Assembly (NCBI RefSeq): GCF_964656455.1
Contig: NC_135715.1
Coordinates: 37,892,603 to 37,956,602 of the forward strand
DNA length: 64,000 nucleotides
Direction: 5' to 3'
Origin: Halichoerus grypus
Taxonomy: Eukaryota > Chordata > Mammalia > Carnivora > Phocidae
Shown in pieces: positions 25,501 through 38,600 of the stretch; positions within the stretch are counted from its first letter, which is position 1; each line of letters opens with the position of its first letter. The notes beneath the pieces were generated by a model. The model was given only the letters and a program-made list of their open reading frames with translations, ran no database searches and was not told the DNA's origin. The position numbers were made by a program, and so were the translations under genes.

Positions 25501-28500
25501 GGCAAATTTCTAAGAAGCCTCCTTGACCTAGTATAGCAAGGTTATTCGAAGTTCCCCGGGCACCTAGTTTTATCTCTCATTTGTTTCCCCAACACTTTCA
25601 GATCAAGATTCTATTACATAAACACTGAAAATCTTAGAAAATGTCAGAGAAATGCCTTATGAATATTCATGTAAGATAAACATAGTTGTCCATATTTGGC
25701 TCTTCCATCATATGTCTCTGTCCCAAGCTGGCCTTTTTCTCTTCTGTCTCACTGAAATAACTCAAGGGCAGTTGCACAGTGCTTTCTTTAAGCACAATGG
25801 CAACACACTATAGTGTAGTAGTTTCAAACCTTTTCCCTGGAACCTTGGATCCCACTGAAATGATTCAAGGTTCTAAAACATTGCTTATAAAACTAATATT
25901 TGGTAGTGTGGTAATTTAAAAAAAAATACTCAAATGTGCTGTCAAATTTTAACACATTGGAGACCACTAATGTGTAACTTAAACTGCAAGGTTAATTTGC
26001 TTTTGTGCGTTCCTCAATAAAGGTACCCCTACTATCTATGTGAATATATTTGAAGGTCTTATAATGTGTACTGATAGTGAAGTTGAAGCTCTGCCCTAAT
26101 CTTTTAATGTTTTTAATTCCTGTGTGAGCATTTTAATACCTTTAAAATTAACCAGCAAGTGCTTTATTTAAGTATTCACCTAGTGCACCCAATTAAATAG
26201 TAAATAAAGCTGAGGCATAAGGTTGTTGCTTATTCTTTTCAATGAGTAATGGTCAGTTTTACATTTACCAAATGCAAACGATGTAGTCTTTATGTATAAA
26301 AATTAGATAAGTAGTTTTAGCTTTTCTCATTAATTGACTTTATTAGAAAAATGATACAAATTTGAATGTACAAAATAAATTTGTTTTAAATTATTGTTTC
26401 CATAAGCTTTGTATATTAAAGTCTCCATAAAAGTTTCGCTTGCAAAATTGGGCATCAATCTTCAGATGGGAGTGTGGGGGGGGGACTGTGGCATAGTGAA
26501 AAAAAAAAAAAAAAACTAGAAGAATTGGAGTGGAGAGGCTTTGATCTAACTTTACTTCTAGTGTCACTGCTTTTGTGGGCTTGGGAAGTCACTTTTTTAG
26601 AATAGGCATAGTTAAAATAAGAGACATAATGTGGCCTTGCTACTTAGGCATTAGTGGTCTGAAGTGGTAGCTGTTCCAGGATCAGGCTGTTCATTCTGAG
26701 TGAAGCAATATTATAAAATGTCTTTTCTATTAAATTGAATTACTAAGAAATAACTGCAAGTTTTTGGTCTCTGAATGATTCCCAAATTTCTTTATGTAGA
26801 TTTAATCAAATTTTAGTATTTATCTAGCAAAACTATAGAGGACAAACTTCAAGATTCCTAGTAAAAAGTTTTCATAGCTGACAGATAAGACTGCAGTTTT
26901 TCAAGATCTCAGCATATGAGATAGGAGGATACCTACTGGGGGGAGGGAGGAAGGGTGTGATTGCAGCCGCAGTTTTTGGCCTTCTTGGCAATTTTGCCAC
27001 TCCTCCTTACCCTGTTTTAAGATTAAAATGATTATTTGATAAAGAACTAATTTAGGAGAATATAATGTAATATTGTGTTAAGGAACATATAATTCTTGAT
27101 AAAATTATTGCACATTTTTGAGGCAGGCATTTGAGGCATCCATCTAGGGTCATATTTATTGTCTGTCTCCTGTGCATCCTACTGACAGCAGAGTGATGAC
27201 AAAATCTTCTGTTACTCCCAGTTACCTACCTTGATGTAGCCCCAAGATGTAAATGGCTAAGAACTTCTAACTAAGTAATCCTAGCTCTCATAAAAACTGA
27301 TTTCTTTACAAGTGGTCATTGACCTCTAATGCACTTTTTTTTTTCAATTAAGAAGGAAAGAGAGAGAAAGAGAGAAGGAAGGAAGGAAGGGAAGAAGGAA
27401 GGAAAGAAGGAAGGGAGGGAGGGAGGAAGGACAGAAGGAAAGAAAACTGTCATCCTAAATAAAAGGATATATATGTATCAGGGACATTTAAGAACTTGAG
27501 TTTTTTTCTGTAAGTCGATATTTCAATTAAATATAAATTAGTCTTTCACAATAGAACATTTGAAAAATATGTTTTGTTATGCACTTTACTTAAAATATCA
27601 TATCAACAATTTACAAAAATAATTGACAGGATAAATCAATATTAAAATGTGCCGTAATAGGTTGTCTTCTGGCTTGCTTATTTGAGGGTTTCCTTCTTTC
27701 TCAGTGCTAAACTATGTATATTTATTTTTCATTCGTAGCAGTGCCACTTCTTACTCCCTTCCTCTTTAAACTGACTGCTTTCAATCTATACTAGGCAAAA
27801 AATCCTTATAATCGAAGTTGTTGGCATGGACAAAACACAGAGTGAAAAAGCTGTGAGTAAATGCCTGAGGACTCATTTTATTGTAAGGTCCATAGTATTA
27901 AAAATATCAATAATGAGTTTTATTTGAAATTTTTATTGTTTATTAAAAAACATTTCCCAAGTAATCGGAACTAATTGTAACTCTAACACAGTGTAATGGA
28001 ATTTTCCAAATGCCCTACATGACCTTTCTCTCATTCACAGACTAGTATTTTTTCTCCACCTCCATGTTGCTAACTGTAATTCTGACTCTGCCAGAGTCAG
28101 AGGGAGGAGTAAAGGGTGAGAAAAGATTTTACTCTGCTGGTACTGTCTCAAGATGGCAAGTGTTTAAAACAGACTCACACTCTCATGATATTTTAATGAA
28201 TTTTGCATTTTCTACAAATGCTGATGATACATTTCCCTCTAGCTGACTCTTCCCCTCTCAGCTACTGGTTTTTCCTGAGATCAAGTCTATACCAATTCTT
28301 TTTGGATTCCATAATCATACCCCTAAGTGGTTCCACTGGTAAGATGTAAAATGAATCAAGCTGGCTTTTGCCCTGTGTGGTATCTCTGTATATTTTCTTA
28401 GGCTTACCTTTGATCCAGTAATCTGTAGGAGAGAAAGCTGATTCCCAAACAGCGACACTTTCCTTAGCTCCACTTCTAAAGCATCTAGCCAGCTGTTTTC

Positions 28501-28521
28501 TTATTCTCTAGATCAGGGATC
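22545..28521. other. 6 kb single-copy DNA, almost free of young repeats
   Basis: The longest stretch here with no Can-SINE or recognisable L1. No exon, RNA gene or CpG island is visible, and open frames are short. Possible MIR traces near 23390-23490 (antisense) and 26545-26620 (sense). There is a G-run followed by an A-run at 26475-26516 and a GAAG microsatellite at 27352. Confidence 0.55.
27352..27446 (+). repeat. (GAAG/GGGA)n purine microsatellite
   Basis: About 95 bp of nearly pure purine built from GAAAG, GGAA and GGGA units. Such homopurine arrays can form triplex DNA. Confidence 0.93.
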
Positions 28522-28536
28522 AGAAAAGTAGGGTTT

Positions 28537-28735
28537 GGGGCGCCTGGGTGGCTCAGTTGGTTAAGTGACTGCCTTCGGCTCAGGTCATGATCCTGGAGTC
28601 CCTGGATCGAGTCCCGCATCGGGCTCCCTGCTCGGCAGGGAGCCTGCTTCTCCCTCTGACCCTCCCCCATCTCATGTGCTCTCTCTCTCTGTCTCAAATA
28701 AATAAATAAAATCTTTAAAAAAAAAAAAAAAAAAA
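28537..28735 (+). mobile_element. Can-SINE, full length, young
   Basis: Complete element with the 'gatcctggagtccctggatc' block and an A-tail of about 20 bases. Exact 15-bp TSD AGAAAAGTAGGGTTT at 28522-28536 and 28736-28750. The near-consensus body, pure tail and perfect TSD make it one of the youngest insertions here. Confidence 0.97.
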
Positions 28736-29419
28736 AGAAAAGTAGGGTTTACCAGCCAAATGCAGACTACCACCTGTTTGTGTAAATAGTTTTATTGGTA
28801 CACATACTACTTTAATACCTAATATTTAGTAATTTAACACTTCAGTAGAAACCTCCAGATTTACATCTTGTCACCAAAAAAAGTATTTAATAAGATAATT
28901 CACCTCTTACCTCTTACTTTGTACCCATGTAACCTTATTAAAGTACAGTTTTTGTGAAGAGCCAACTGCTCTCTGTTATTTTTTTCCAAAATTTTCCAAA
29001 TAGAATTCCAAACCTTCCAAATTCTCATTCACATGGAATGAAGAACGACTTGACTATTTGGAAAATTGGAGAAAATAAGAGAGCACAGATGCCTCAACTA
29101 ATTGTGTTCTCTGTATTGAGTCTGCCTATTCAAAGAGTGGGATGCTGTTCTCAGGTCTTGTTTCATTTTTAAGGATATGGGGTCAGACCCTATACATTTT
29201 ACAGGAAGATCTAGAGACCAATTCTCTAATCCTCCCCATGAGAGAAATATGAGTAAGGGACTATTTGGGAGGTTGTAGTCACAAGCATTGCATCAGGTGT
29301 TCCATCTAAGAATCAAGATTTGAGAGGAATGTTAGGGATCTTGGTTGTGTCATTGTAGCTAGGTTAAGTTCTTTAATCTGTTCTTATCAGTAAAAAGTTG
29401 ATCTTTAAATCTCTGTTTG

Positions 29420-29631
29420 TTTTTTAAGATTTTATTTATTTATCTATTTGCCAGAGAGAGAGCAAAGCCGGGGTGGGTGGGGGGGAGCGGCAGGCAGAGC
29501 AGGCAGAGCAGGCAGAGGGAGAAGCAGGCTCCCTGCTGAGTAAGGAGCCCAATGCGGACTGGATCCTAGGATGCTGGGATCATGACCTGAGCCGAAGCAG
29601 ATGCTCAAGCGGCTGAGCCACCCAGGCATCC
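29420..29631 (-). mobile_element. Can-SINE, antisense
   Basis: Tail 'agattttatttatttatc' at left, head 'gagccacccaggcatccc' at right. TSD CTCTGTTTG at 29411-29419 and 29632-29640. The GA-rich middle carries a short expansion of 'ggcagagca' units at 29494-29517. Confidence 0.95.
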
Positions 29632-29640
29632 CTCTGTTTG

Positions 29641-31587
29641 CTATTTTGCTTCTTATTTTGGTTGGTGCTCTCAATGTTTGTGAGTCATTTCATGTTCCTA
29701 ATTTAACAACTTTATTAGTAACTAGAAGGAACTCAAAGTCAGTTCTTATTTTCATTATTACAAGCCATAGGTTCTGATTTTATACCTTAGAATTTGCAAT
29801 TAGCAAAGGGAAAATATTATTCAAGGTGAACTTAAATCTTTTCTTCCTTTACCTTTCCTCTCCTTTGCTTTTACCTTAATATTTTAAAAGTAATTTCAGA
29901 AGGTTTTTAGGTCTTCTAGACTGAATAGGTCCTGACTAGCTTTCACCTGAAACTTCTAAGATCACCCAAGGCTATAATTTGAATATTGTAAATGAATATG
30001 TTATACATGCACATAAATATGTATGTATATATATATAATTGTTATGAAAGAGAGACAGAATCCTTATTAATACTTAGAACATAATATGTATATATAGAGT
30101 GTGTGACCCTGAAACTAACAGATCAACATCATATGTTCCTGGTGGACATGAATTTCATTATTGCTACAAATAGTATCTCACAACTTAGGGCATTTTATAG
30201 AGTTTGGCACATTACAAATTGCTGTTTCCAAAGAAATATTTTTTTAATAAATTTAAAGTGAAAGCCAGATAAATGTTAAGGTTTTGGAAAGTTGACAGTG
30301 CATTCTTATTAATGGCTGACCTTTTTTGTGCTTATCTGAAATAAAATGGATCTAATAATCTCTTGATTGCTTGCAAATCTCTAAATCTAGTCACAGCAGA
30401 AAAAGAAGTGTACACAGGTTCAATCAATATTTTATCCCAATATGACAGACAATGACATTAACTTTTATCTAGTAGAAAAAATAAAAATAGTTAGTGTATT
30501 TGAGTTGAAATAACATCTGAACTACTTTATTCACAGCTAGTGTCTCTCTTTTGAAATGCTTTATATCTTACCAAATTACCTGAAATACTTTCTAGAACAA
30601 GGTAACACACACACACAATCACATTTATTTCCACAAAAAATGAATAAAATAGGCATTAAAAGAATGCCTCTAACAGCAATGTTAGTTCACACAAGGAAGA
30701 CCCTTCAAAGAAAAATATAATAAAAAGCATCAGCATTGTATGTCCCAGTTTTGAAATTTCATGTTGCTATCTTAAGATTCATTTTAAAAAATTCTCTTTT
30801 ACTATCAGTTGAACATTTTTGAAAGTAAGGAAAGAGTTACATAATGAAATAACAAAACAAAAATACATTGAATCTTATCATCTCAGAGCTAAAGTTTTTC
30901 GTAATAGGTACGGTGTTAACACCTTATTTAACACCAGAAACAAATTCAGTGTTGTGACTTGACCAAAGTTGGAGACCCAGTCTTGCTGACTCTCGAAACT
31001 CTGTTCTCCACTACCTGATTCTCACAAAAAGTCAGCAAATACAATGGGGACCTGGTGATATTTATGTCAAGCATATCATTATTCCCAGATTTTCTTCATT
31101 AGCATTACCAATGTTTCATTCAACTATTTTCTTTCCATCTTTCTCTTCAAACACAACAATTTCCTTTCCCTTGACTAATAAAGCATCCGTAAGTACACAT
31201 GGGTCTGTCACTGGAGTTTCTGGCAATTGGCATTTTAAGATAAGCATACAAATAGAGGGGTATGGCTTCAGAGGAAGATATCTTGGCAACATTCAATTTT
31301 TGTCTCACATAAAGGAACATGGCTTCCTCTCAGGAAGCTCTACTACAATACAAAAGTTATAACAATTATGAAAGCCTTCTTTTTAGTCATTATAAATGAT
31401 ACTTTAAGAAACTATTCTATATTTTCTCCTTTACATAGCTGTACAAAACTTTAGCTTAGAACAACTTGTGGAAAAAATAGCCACAAAATAACACTAAATG
31501 TGTAGAGATAGTTTAACAAAGTATTATTCATTAGAAAAACCTAATATAACAATTTTATAATAATTATTATTTTATTTTTTATTCTTT
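29641..31587. other. Single-copy AT-rich DNA
   Basis: No gene is recognised. A possible antisense MIR trace near 30930-31000 ('gttgtgacttgaccaaagttgg'), otherwise featureless short frames. Confidence 0.55.
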
Positions 31588-31771
31588 TTAAAGATTTTAT
31601 TTATTTGAGAGAGAGACAGAAAAAGTACATCAGGGGGAGGGGCAGAGGAGAGGGAGAGGGACAAGCAGACTCCCCAGTGAGTGGAGAGGCCTATGCTAGG
31701 CTCAGTCCCAGGACCCTGAGATCATGACCTGAGCCAAAATCAGAGGCCTAACTGAGCTACCCAGGTGCCCC
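31588..31771 (-). mobile_element. Can-SINE, antisense, older copy
   Basis: 'aaagattttatttatttgag' at left, 'gagctacccaggtgcccc' at right, with several substitutions in the head. The A/T-rich flanks (ataataatta versus ataagaataat) do not give a clean TSD. Confidence 0.93.
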
Positions 31772-33630
31772 ATAAGAATAATTTTTAAATGCATGCCAAA
31801 GCATTACCTAAATAATGGTAAACATTGGATGCATTCTCAGTTTATTGCTTTCATATAATAGATGCCTCTAAAATGTCTAACAAGACCTCTTTCTTTCTTT
31901 TGAAAAAATAACCTTTTAGAAGAGGCAAAAATATATCATTATTTTAAAAATTAATATAAATTTCTCGATGCCAAATATAACTTCCCATCATGTTTTTCCC
32001 TCAGATGACAGTGATAAAATAGAGTGAAATTGGTGATGTTGGAGATTTGCAAAGAAAGCAGTTTAACTTCATATCCAAATGTTTCATGACATGTTAAATA
32101 AAATATGAACAGTTTCTTCCTTACCAATGATGGAAATTGATTAGAACCTGACTTAGCTAAAACTACTCCAGAGAGATTACTCTTTTTGAAGCAGAAAGAA
32201 AACAGCAATTCAAATTCATATTTTTCTATCCCTTAACCTTTTCCCTTCATTCCCCATTCCCAAATTGCTAACTTCAAAGCACAGATTCCTGAATAGATAA
32301 TTTTATGAGGACAGAACCAACACTATATCTACTTTTCATAGAGATATTGATATGCCAAAAACATGAATTTAATCATGATTACAACATTGAGTTCTACTTG
32401 AAACTGGGTAAAGGTAAGACATTGTTTTGCTCGGTTACTACTTCCAATTTACTACCTTGGTACAATGATTAATCCTAACAGTGAAAGTATTGGGATCTCT
32501 ACTGTCTTCCACCAAGTGCTTGGATTATAATGAAAGCAAAAGAAGAAAAATATGTAGCAGGATTTACAATTCAGTCAGATTACAAAGAAATATTTTCTTA
32601 AAAAATAATTTCCTATTTGTTAATCTGTTCTTCCTTAATGAATTTCACTAAATAGCGTAGTAAAAAAAAAAAAAAAAAAAGACAAAATAATACTTAGACC
32701 TAACCAGTAATTTTTGTTTAGACTAATACTTTCTTTAGCATCTTTATATAATTTACCCTAATGTTTAAATGAATCCTGCAGAATTCTTACCTTTTCAGAG
32801 TTCTGGCCCCACCTGGTGTGCCTCTTAATCAAGATGGTGACTGGCTGGCTGTTTTGTAGATGGGTATCTAACATGTCTTGGTGCAGAGCAAAAGAAATGA
32901 GGTGTACAAGTCCATGTCTTCTGGATTTTCTTTCTGCTTCAGAATGATACATGTGGCTCTTGGCATGAAAAAAAATATGCTTTTATTCAAAGCTAGCATC
33001 TGTGGTCCTAGGCACCTGCCTCAGTTCTTCATGTTCCCACATATAGTAGTCTCTTCACCATGACCACAAACCCTTCTCTACTCCATATTCCCTTATGGCA
33101 TATTAGGAAATTTAGGATCCCTGCATATCACATGCTGGCCACGAAGAACAAAGGCCACCTAAATTGCTTTCTCCTGACAAAATCACTGTACAATTTTCTT
33201 GCACACTATTGAAAATGAACTTTTTTGAAATTTTTCCTAAAAGCTTACAGCCAGTATTACCATTAGCTGCTGTATCATCAGGGGTTTCATGCCCTGGCCT
33301 TTCTCCCTTTCTACAGTATACTAAGATAATAAGAAATGGATTTGTCATTTTCATTCCTTTACAATCATATCTTCTTTATTCCTTTCCTGGGCAAATAGTA
33401 AAACTATTATGCCATTTGGCCAGGGTAGATACAGAAATTGAAAATCCTTTATTTCCCAAAGAAGTCTGACTTTGAAGTTTCTATTGTATTATTTGCGAAG
33501 TCAGAAACTGAATATTCAGTCTTTTTTGTGTTTGACGTTCTGGTCTAGCACTCCTTTTAACTTCCCTCTCTTCACCAGGCCCCTCTCCACTCAAAGGTTA
33601 AGAAGATGGCATCAACACCAAAAGGCAGAA
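31772..33630. other. Single-copy DNA, no gene recognised
   Basis: Short frames only, including two that overlap near 33112-33469 on opposite strands with no recognisable domain. An 18-base A-run lies near 32663. Confidence 0.5.
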
Positions 33631-33645
33631 AGAAAAATATAGGAG

Positions 33646-33823
33646 GGGTACCTGGGTGTCTCAGTCAGTTAAGCGACTGACTCTTGGTTTTGGCTCAGAT
33701 CATAATCTCATGGGTCATGGGATGGAACCTGTGTCAGGCTCCCCACTCAGCAGGGAGTCTTCTAGGAGATTCTCTCCCTCTGCCCCTTCTCTCTCTCTCT
33801 CTAAAAGGAATAATATTTTAAAA
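33646..33823 (+). mobile_element. Can-SINE, older subfamily
   Basis: Head 'ggggtacctgggtgtctcag' with the distinct 'gactcttggttttggctcag' block, and a short tail. Exact TSD AAGAAAAATATAGGA at 33631-33645 and 33824-33838. The TSD is preserved although the body is diverged. Confidence 0.95.
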
Positions 33824-34502
33824 AAGAAAAATATAGGAATATATTTAAATTCATTCTACTATTATATATTTCACTACTAAATGCATAATTTTGTTGAAGA
33901 TTAGTATTTTATATTTGTTAATGTTTATATGAGGTTTTATTGCTTAGAGTATTACAGATCATAGGGTATGACCTATTTCAGCTCTAAATGAAAGCTTAAC
34001 ATGTGAAGAAGAATGTAAATCAACTACATGTAGTGGAGAAACAGTTGGGGAAATGGAACGAAGAAAATGTGAAGCAGAATACAGCCCATACAGATACAGT
34101 TAAATACATCAGATTTTAACTGTGTTCCTATATTGAACAACCTGACTCACATCTCTCCTTCGTTTTTCATACACTACTGCTCTAAAGTAGCCCTTCATTA
34201 TTGCTTCCCTGTACTTTAGCATGCTTCCCATCCTAAATTCCTGTCTTTGTTCCTATCACCCTTTCTTCTACCCTGGACATGTGCATGCTTAGTTTTCCCT
34301 AAACTTAATTCTGTGTTCAAATTGAAGTCACACCGGTTTTTTCTCAAATTCCATGTTTCTGTGACATTAAAGTCTGATCAGCATTCAAAGTTGGCTGTAT
34401 CTTCATTGCACTAAATTTTCCTCCATGGTGTTTTTTCTTTTCTTTTTTTCTTATTTCATTTTATATGTTTAAAATGTCTTATTATATGGTCATTTGCATA
34501 TT

Positions 34503-34752
34503 TTTTTATTTGATTATGTTATGTTAGTCACCATACAATACATCATTAGTTTTTGATGTAGTGATCCACGATTCACTGTTTGCATATAACACCCATGCCG
34601 TACGTGCCCTCCTTAATACCCATCACCAGGCTAACCCTCCCCCCACCCCCCTTCCCTCTAAAACCATCGGTTTGTTTCTTGGGGTCCATAGTCTGTCATG
34701 GTTCATCTCCCCCTCCGATTCCCCCCCTTCCTTTTTCCCTTCCTTCTCCTAA
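34503..34752 (-). mobile_element. 5'-truncated L1 3' UTR fragment
   Basis: Matches the distal 3' UTR of the L1 at 43286-43552 ('catcattagtttttgatgtagtg', 'gcatataacacc', 'taatacccatcaccag', 'ggttcatctccccctcc') in the same orientation. Left edge is a T-run. No clear TSD. The homology ends near 34752, just before the place where the longer copy has its internal A-run. Confidence 0.85.
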
Positions 34753-34955
34753 TGTCCGTGGTGTTTTTTAAAATATTCTCTTCTACTACCTAGTCATCAA
34801 TCTGTTGCTCCCAGCTACAGTGTTTTCCCTCTTCTCTTTCCATTTTCTTCACCATTATAATCATCTTTTTACTGATAACTCTTAACTTGCTATCTCTCAT
34901 CCAATCCACCGGACAGCCTCAGTCATGTAACCAACTGCATGCAGTGTGGATATTT

Positions 34956-35158
34956 TTTTTTTTTTTTTTTAAAGATTTTATTTATTTATTTGACAGAGAG
35001 AGACAGCGAGAGAGGGAACACAAACAGGGGGAGTGGGAGAGGGAGAAGCAGGCTTCCCGCCGAGCAGGGAGCCTGATGCGGGGCTCGATCCCAGGACCCT
35101 GGGATCATGACCTGAGCCGAAGGCAGACGCTTAACGACTGAGCCACCCAGGCGCCCCG
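34956..35158 (-). mobile_element. Can-SINE, antisense, young
   Basis: T-run, then 'aaagattttatttatttatttg', and the head 'gagccacccaggcgcccc' at right. Exact TSD AGTGTGGATATTT at 34943-34955 and 35159-35171. Near-consensus sequence with intact CpGs (gccgagcaggg, gatgcggggctcgatcc) indicates youth. Confidence 0.96.
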
Positions 35159-35339
35159 AGTGTGGATATTTCAAACAGAGAATCCCAAAAGTGAAAGAAT
35201 CTTCCTATAACATTTGCATGTTCTTCATATTACTTTACCTTTATTAATGGTATCACTATCCACCTTGTTTCAGTCAATAGGGCGATACAATATCTTTGTA
35301 TCAGCTGTAATTCCAAGCTAGAATTCCATGAAATTTCCC

Positions 35340-35620
35340 CCTTTTTAAAGTTTTATTGAGGTATAATTAACAGAATTGTCATATATATTTAAAGAGTACA
35401 ATGTGGTTTTGATATGTGTAAATATTTTAAAAAGATTTCCCCCGTCAAATTAATAAACACATCCATTAAATATCTACTTTTTTATTTGCTTGTGAGAACA
35501 CCTAAGCCCTACTCTCTTAGCAAATTTCAATTTTATGATACAATAAAATTGAGTATTGTCACCATGTTATATACTAGATCCTCAGACCTTAGTCATCTTA
35601 TAGCTGAAAGTTTTTAACCT
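35340..35620 (-). repeat. Old L1 (L1M-type) 3' UTR remnant
   Basis: 'aagttttattgaggtataattaacag', 'ttaaagagtacaatgtggttttgatatg' and 'aacacatccattaaatatc' are typical, in this orientation, of the antisense 3' UTR of ancient placental L1s. Diverged; limits approximate. Confidence 0.6.
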
Positions 35621-38600
35621 TAAGGCAAGTAATTATCTGGTCTCAATGATCTTTTCTGACTTCTCAGTCATGATCTGAATCACACTATAAAGAATTTGTC
35701 CCCAATTTCTGGACTCCTTACAAAGTGTGAAACAAAGAGTTGAAGACAGTCCAGAATTACTTTTTTGTTAGTTTTGGGGTCACAGGCCAAGGGCTATTTT
35801 TCTTCTTGAATTAATTTATCAAGTAATCTCTCTGTGTCCCCCCCCCCTTTTTTTTTTGATAGGAGAAATCAGTATGAAAATGGACCCTGGGTCCATTTGA
35901 ATATAAGACTATCAGGAAGACTAACAACAGTCCACCAGGATAAGCCCTTGCCCAGTTTGCCTGCAGAAACCTATAGGCTTTAATGCTACATATCAAATAT
36001 CAGCTGTTGAGGGCCACCTAACTCTCTGGTTTTTAAGAAAAATACCATTATAGCTAGCTGACTAGTATTGTACATTTTCAACGTCATTCAACAAAGCAGT
36101 CAGGTACCAAACAGTAAGAGATCATCTGTTAAATATCTGAGTCAGAAAATTTACCTAAGGAGTGAAACTTCCTTTTAAGGTCTATAAAAATAAGAGAGTA
36201 CCAGTCCTGATAGTGTCTTCCCAGAATCTACATTTATGAAAGTTTGGTTACAAAAATGAGCTCCTACAAAAGGTCCTATGTGCGATGTTAGAGAGCGTTT
36301 TTTGTGTTTAGCTGTCTTTTTGTGATATGTGCTTCTAAAATTGTGTTTACTGGTTGATAATATTAAACTTGAAGTTATTTATTTCATTTTAATGGAGTTG
36401 GATGGAACCCAGAGGAATATATATAAAGAGAGCAAAACTTTGATTGTGTTTTAGATTTTGGCCAAATCATAGGCAAACTCTAGCTAGACATTGGACCTAC
36501 ACTAAGGAGTAGCTAGGGATGACAAGCAATATTAAGGAAAAGGGCCTCATGGGCATCATAGTTAAGAGCTAGCAAGTATCTATTGAAACCAAAATCTTAA
36601 ACCAGTAAAAAGAAAATAAAATAGTTATAAAAATAAAGAATATTAACATTAACATTCATTCATTTATCATTCAAGCATGATACTCTGTTGTTTCAGTCAT
36701 CTGGATCTTGTTCTTTGGGTCTTAGGCAGAAAGTTCAGCTTTACACAGTGACTTACATGAGCCTGAAGGTGTCAGGTTCTGGAGAATTTCCAAGAATTGA
36801 CAATTTAAAGTCTCCAGCCAGAACATCCTTTTACTGGTATGAGGATGGGCTGTGTCTCTTAATAAATAGTTGTAATTCTAAAGACCAACCTGTTTGAGTT
36901 TTGCTCAGATACTGGCAGTGTCCTTTCCATAGGAGTTTGCAGACTCTTTCTCTGTTTTCTCTTCCACAGTATCAGGTCATTAATGCTTTGCAAAGTTTAG
37001 TTTCAGAATTACATTTCTTCTTTCTAACTTTTCTGAAGATTGAGTGTAATTTGAACAGTAAGAGTTCTAAGTAGCAAGGCTTTGTAATTCTGTATATCAT
37101 TAGTCGCTCTAAATTGGTGCTCTTTTCACTGGAGAGATAGACTGAAAACTCCCAGATTGGGAATGAAGCAATATTTTTGCTAAAATTAAATCAGTAACCC
37201 TCTATCAAGTAAAATTATGAAAGTAAGCAAACAGTGAACAAGACATATTTAAAATTCTTTGCAGGGATTACTTTATGAAACTCATTTGAATGTGTTCATG
37301 TCTACCCTAAGACTGGGCCTCTTGTCTGTACCCCATCTTTATAGGTGTACCAGGATAATAGTGATGACAGATGAGACTCAAAGCAGATATTCCTCAGCAA
37401 TTTCAATAAATGCCCCGACTCCAAAATTAGTTTATTATACTATCCTAATTGTCCTGCTGTTGTAGAAAGTTCAGTGTAAAATTATTGCAAGTCTTTTGGG
37501 GACAGCCAGTGGCTGATCTGAAAGTACCATAGATTATTTTCATGTAATATAAAGCTGGATTTCTCCCAGTATTTCTTTGTTTGTTTGTTTAATTGTGATA
37601 CCAGTCACTGGTATTCCACAATAGCTTCTTTAAACTTCTTTAAAGAATTGGCTTTTTGTAGTGTTAAGGGGGCCAAGATCTTAATTAAAGCTCCTATCTT
37701 TCATAATGATTACCTAAAACATTTCCCTTTCCCTTCAAGTTATCCTTTTGTGTGCAGACGTCTAATTTATAATGACTATAAACTTCAAAAGTATCAGGGC
37801 AGAAAGCATTCTTTAATCTATTGGATATTCTGAATTGGAATTCCTGGTGTTATCAAGAATGCTTGCTGTTTCCAAAGCGTAACAAAAATCACATACTATA
37901 TGCAAAACATGTCTGCTGCTACAATAAATGTTAGCTCTCTTATCTCTACCCATTTACCAAGATCTAGGGTATGCAATGTGTTCTGCCATCTGGGCGGATT
38001 TGGTCTCTAATAAAAAGGGTCATATACTAAAGATAAGTTGAATTCTGTTTCAATAAACCCTAAAAATTCCCTGTCTCATCCTAAGATGACTCATTAACAA
38101 ACAATATTATATCTAAGTTTTCTATAGGAATTTTAAAAATAATATGTTTGGAGCATGGACAACAGTTCTTGGCAGAGTCCAGCATTTATTTGTTTAAATT
38201 CTGATTATGGAAATAAAGGGCCATGATTTAAAGAATCACATTAATTCTTAGAAATGTGTGCAGAAGTAACAATTGTATAGGAGGTACACCTAGTTTTTTT
38301 AATAAATATTGAGTTTTTAAATAAACAACAAAGATTGCTCAGCATGAGGAACCATCAAGTTTAAAGGAAAATTTAAGTCCCAATTCATAGAAGCTTCCAT
38401 TATTTGAACTAAAGATGTTATTGATGTGAAATTGAGTGGGTAGGCTTTTGCCACAGAATAAAAAGAAATGTTATCAACTGTTGGTGTCTGATGATTCCCA
38501 TGAAGTTGAGTCAGAATACCAAAGACTTGTGGTGTTACTCTGTGGTACTTATTCATGAATGGATGGGAAATTATATTATTGAACACCTCAGTTTAAATCA

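Noticed and set aside
36688..36897. Possible retroviral or other coding fragment (69 codons)
   Set aside because: No catalytic or structural motif is visible and no neighbouring frame continues it, so I do not claim a retroviral origin.
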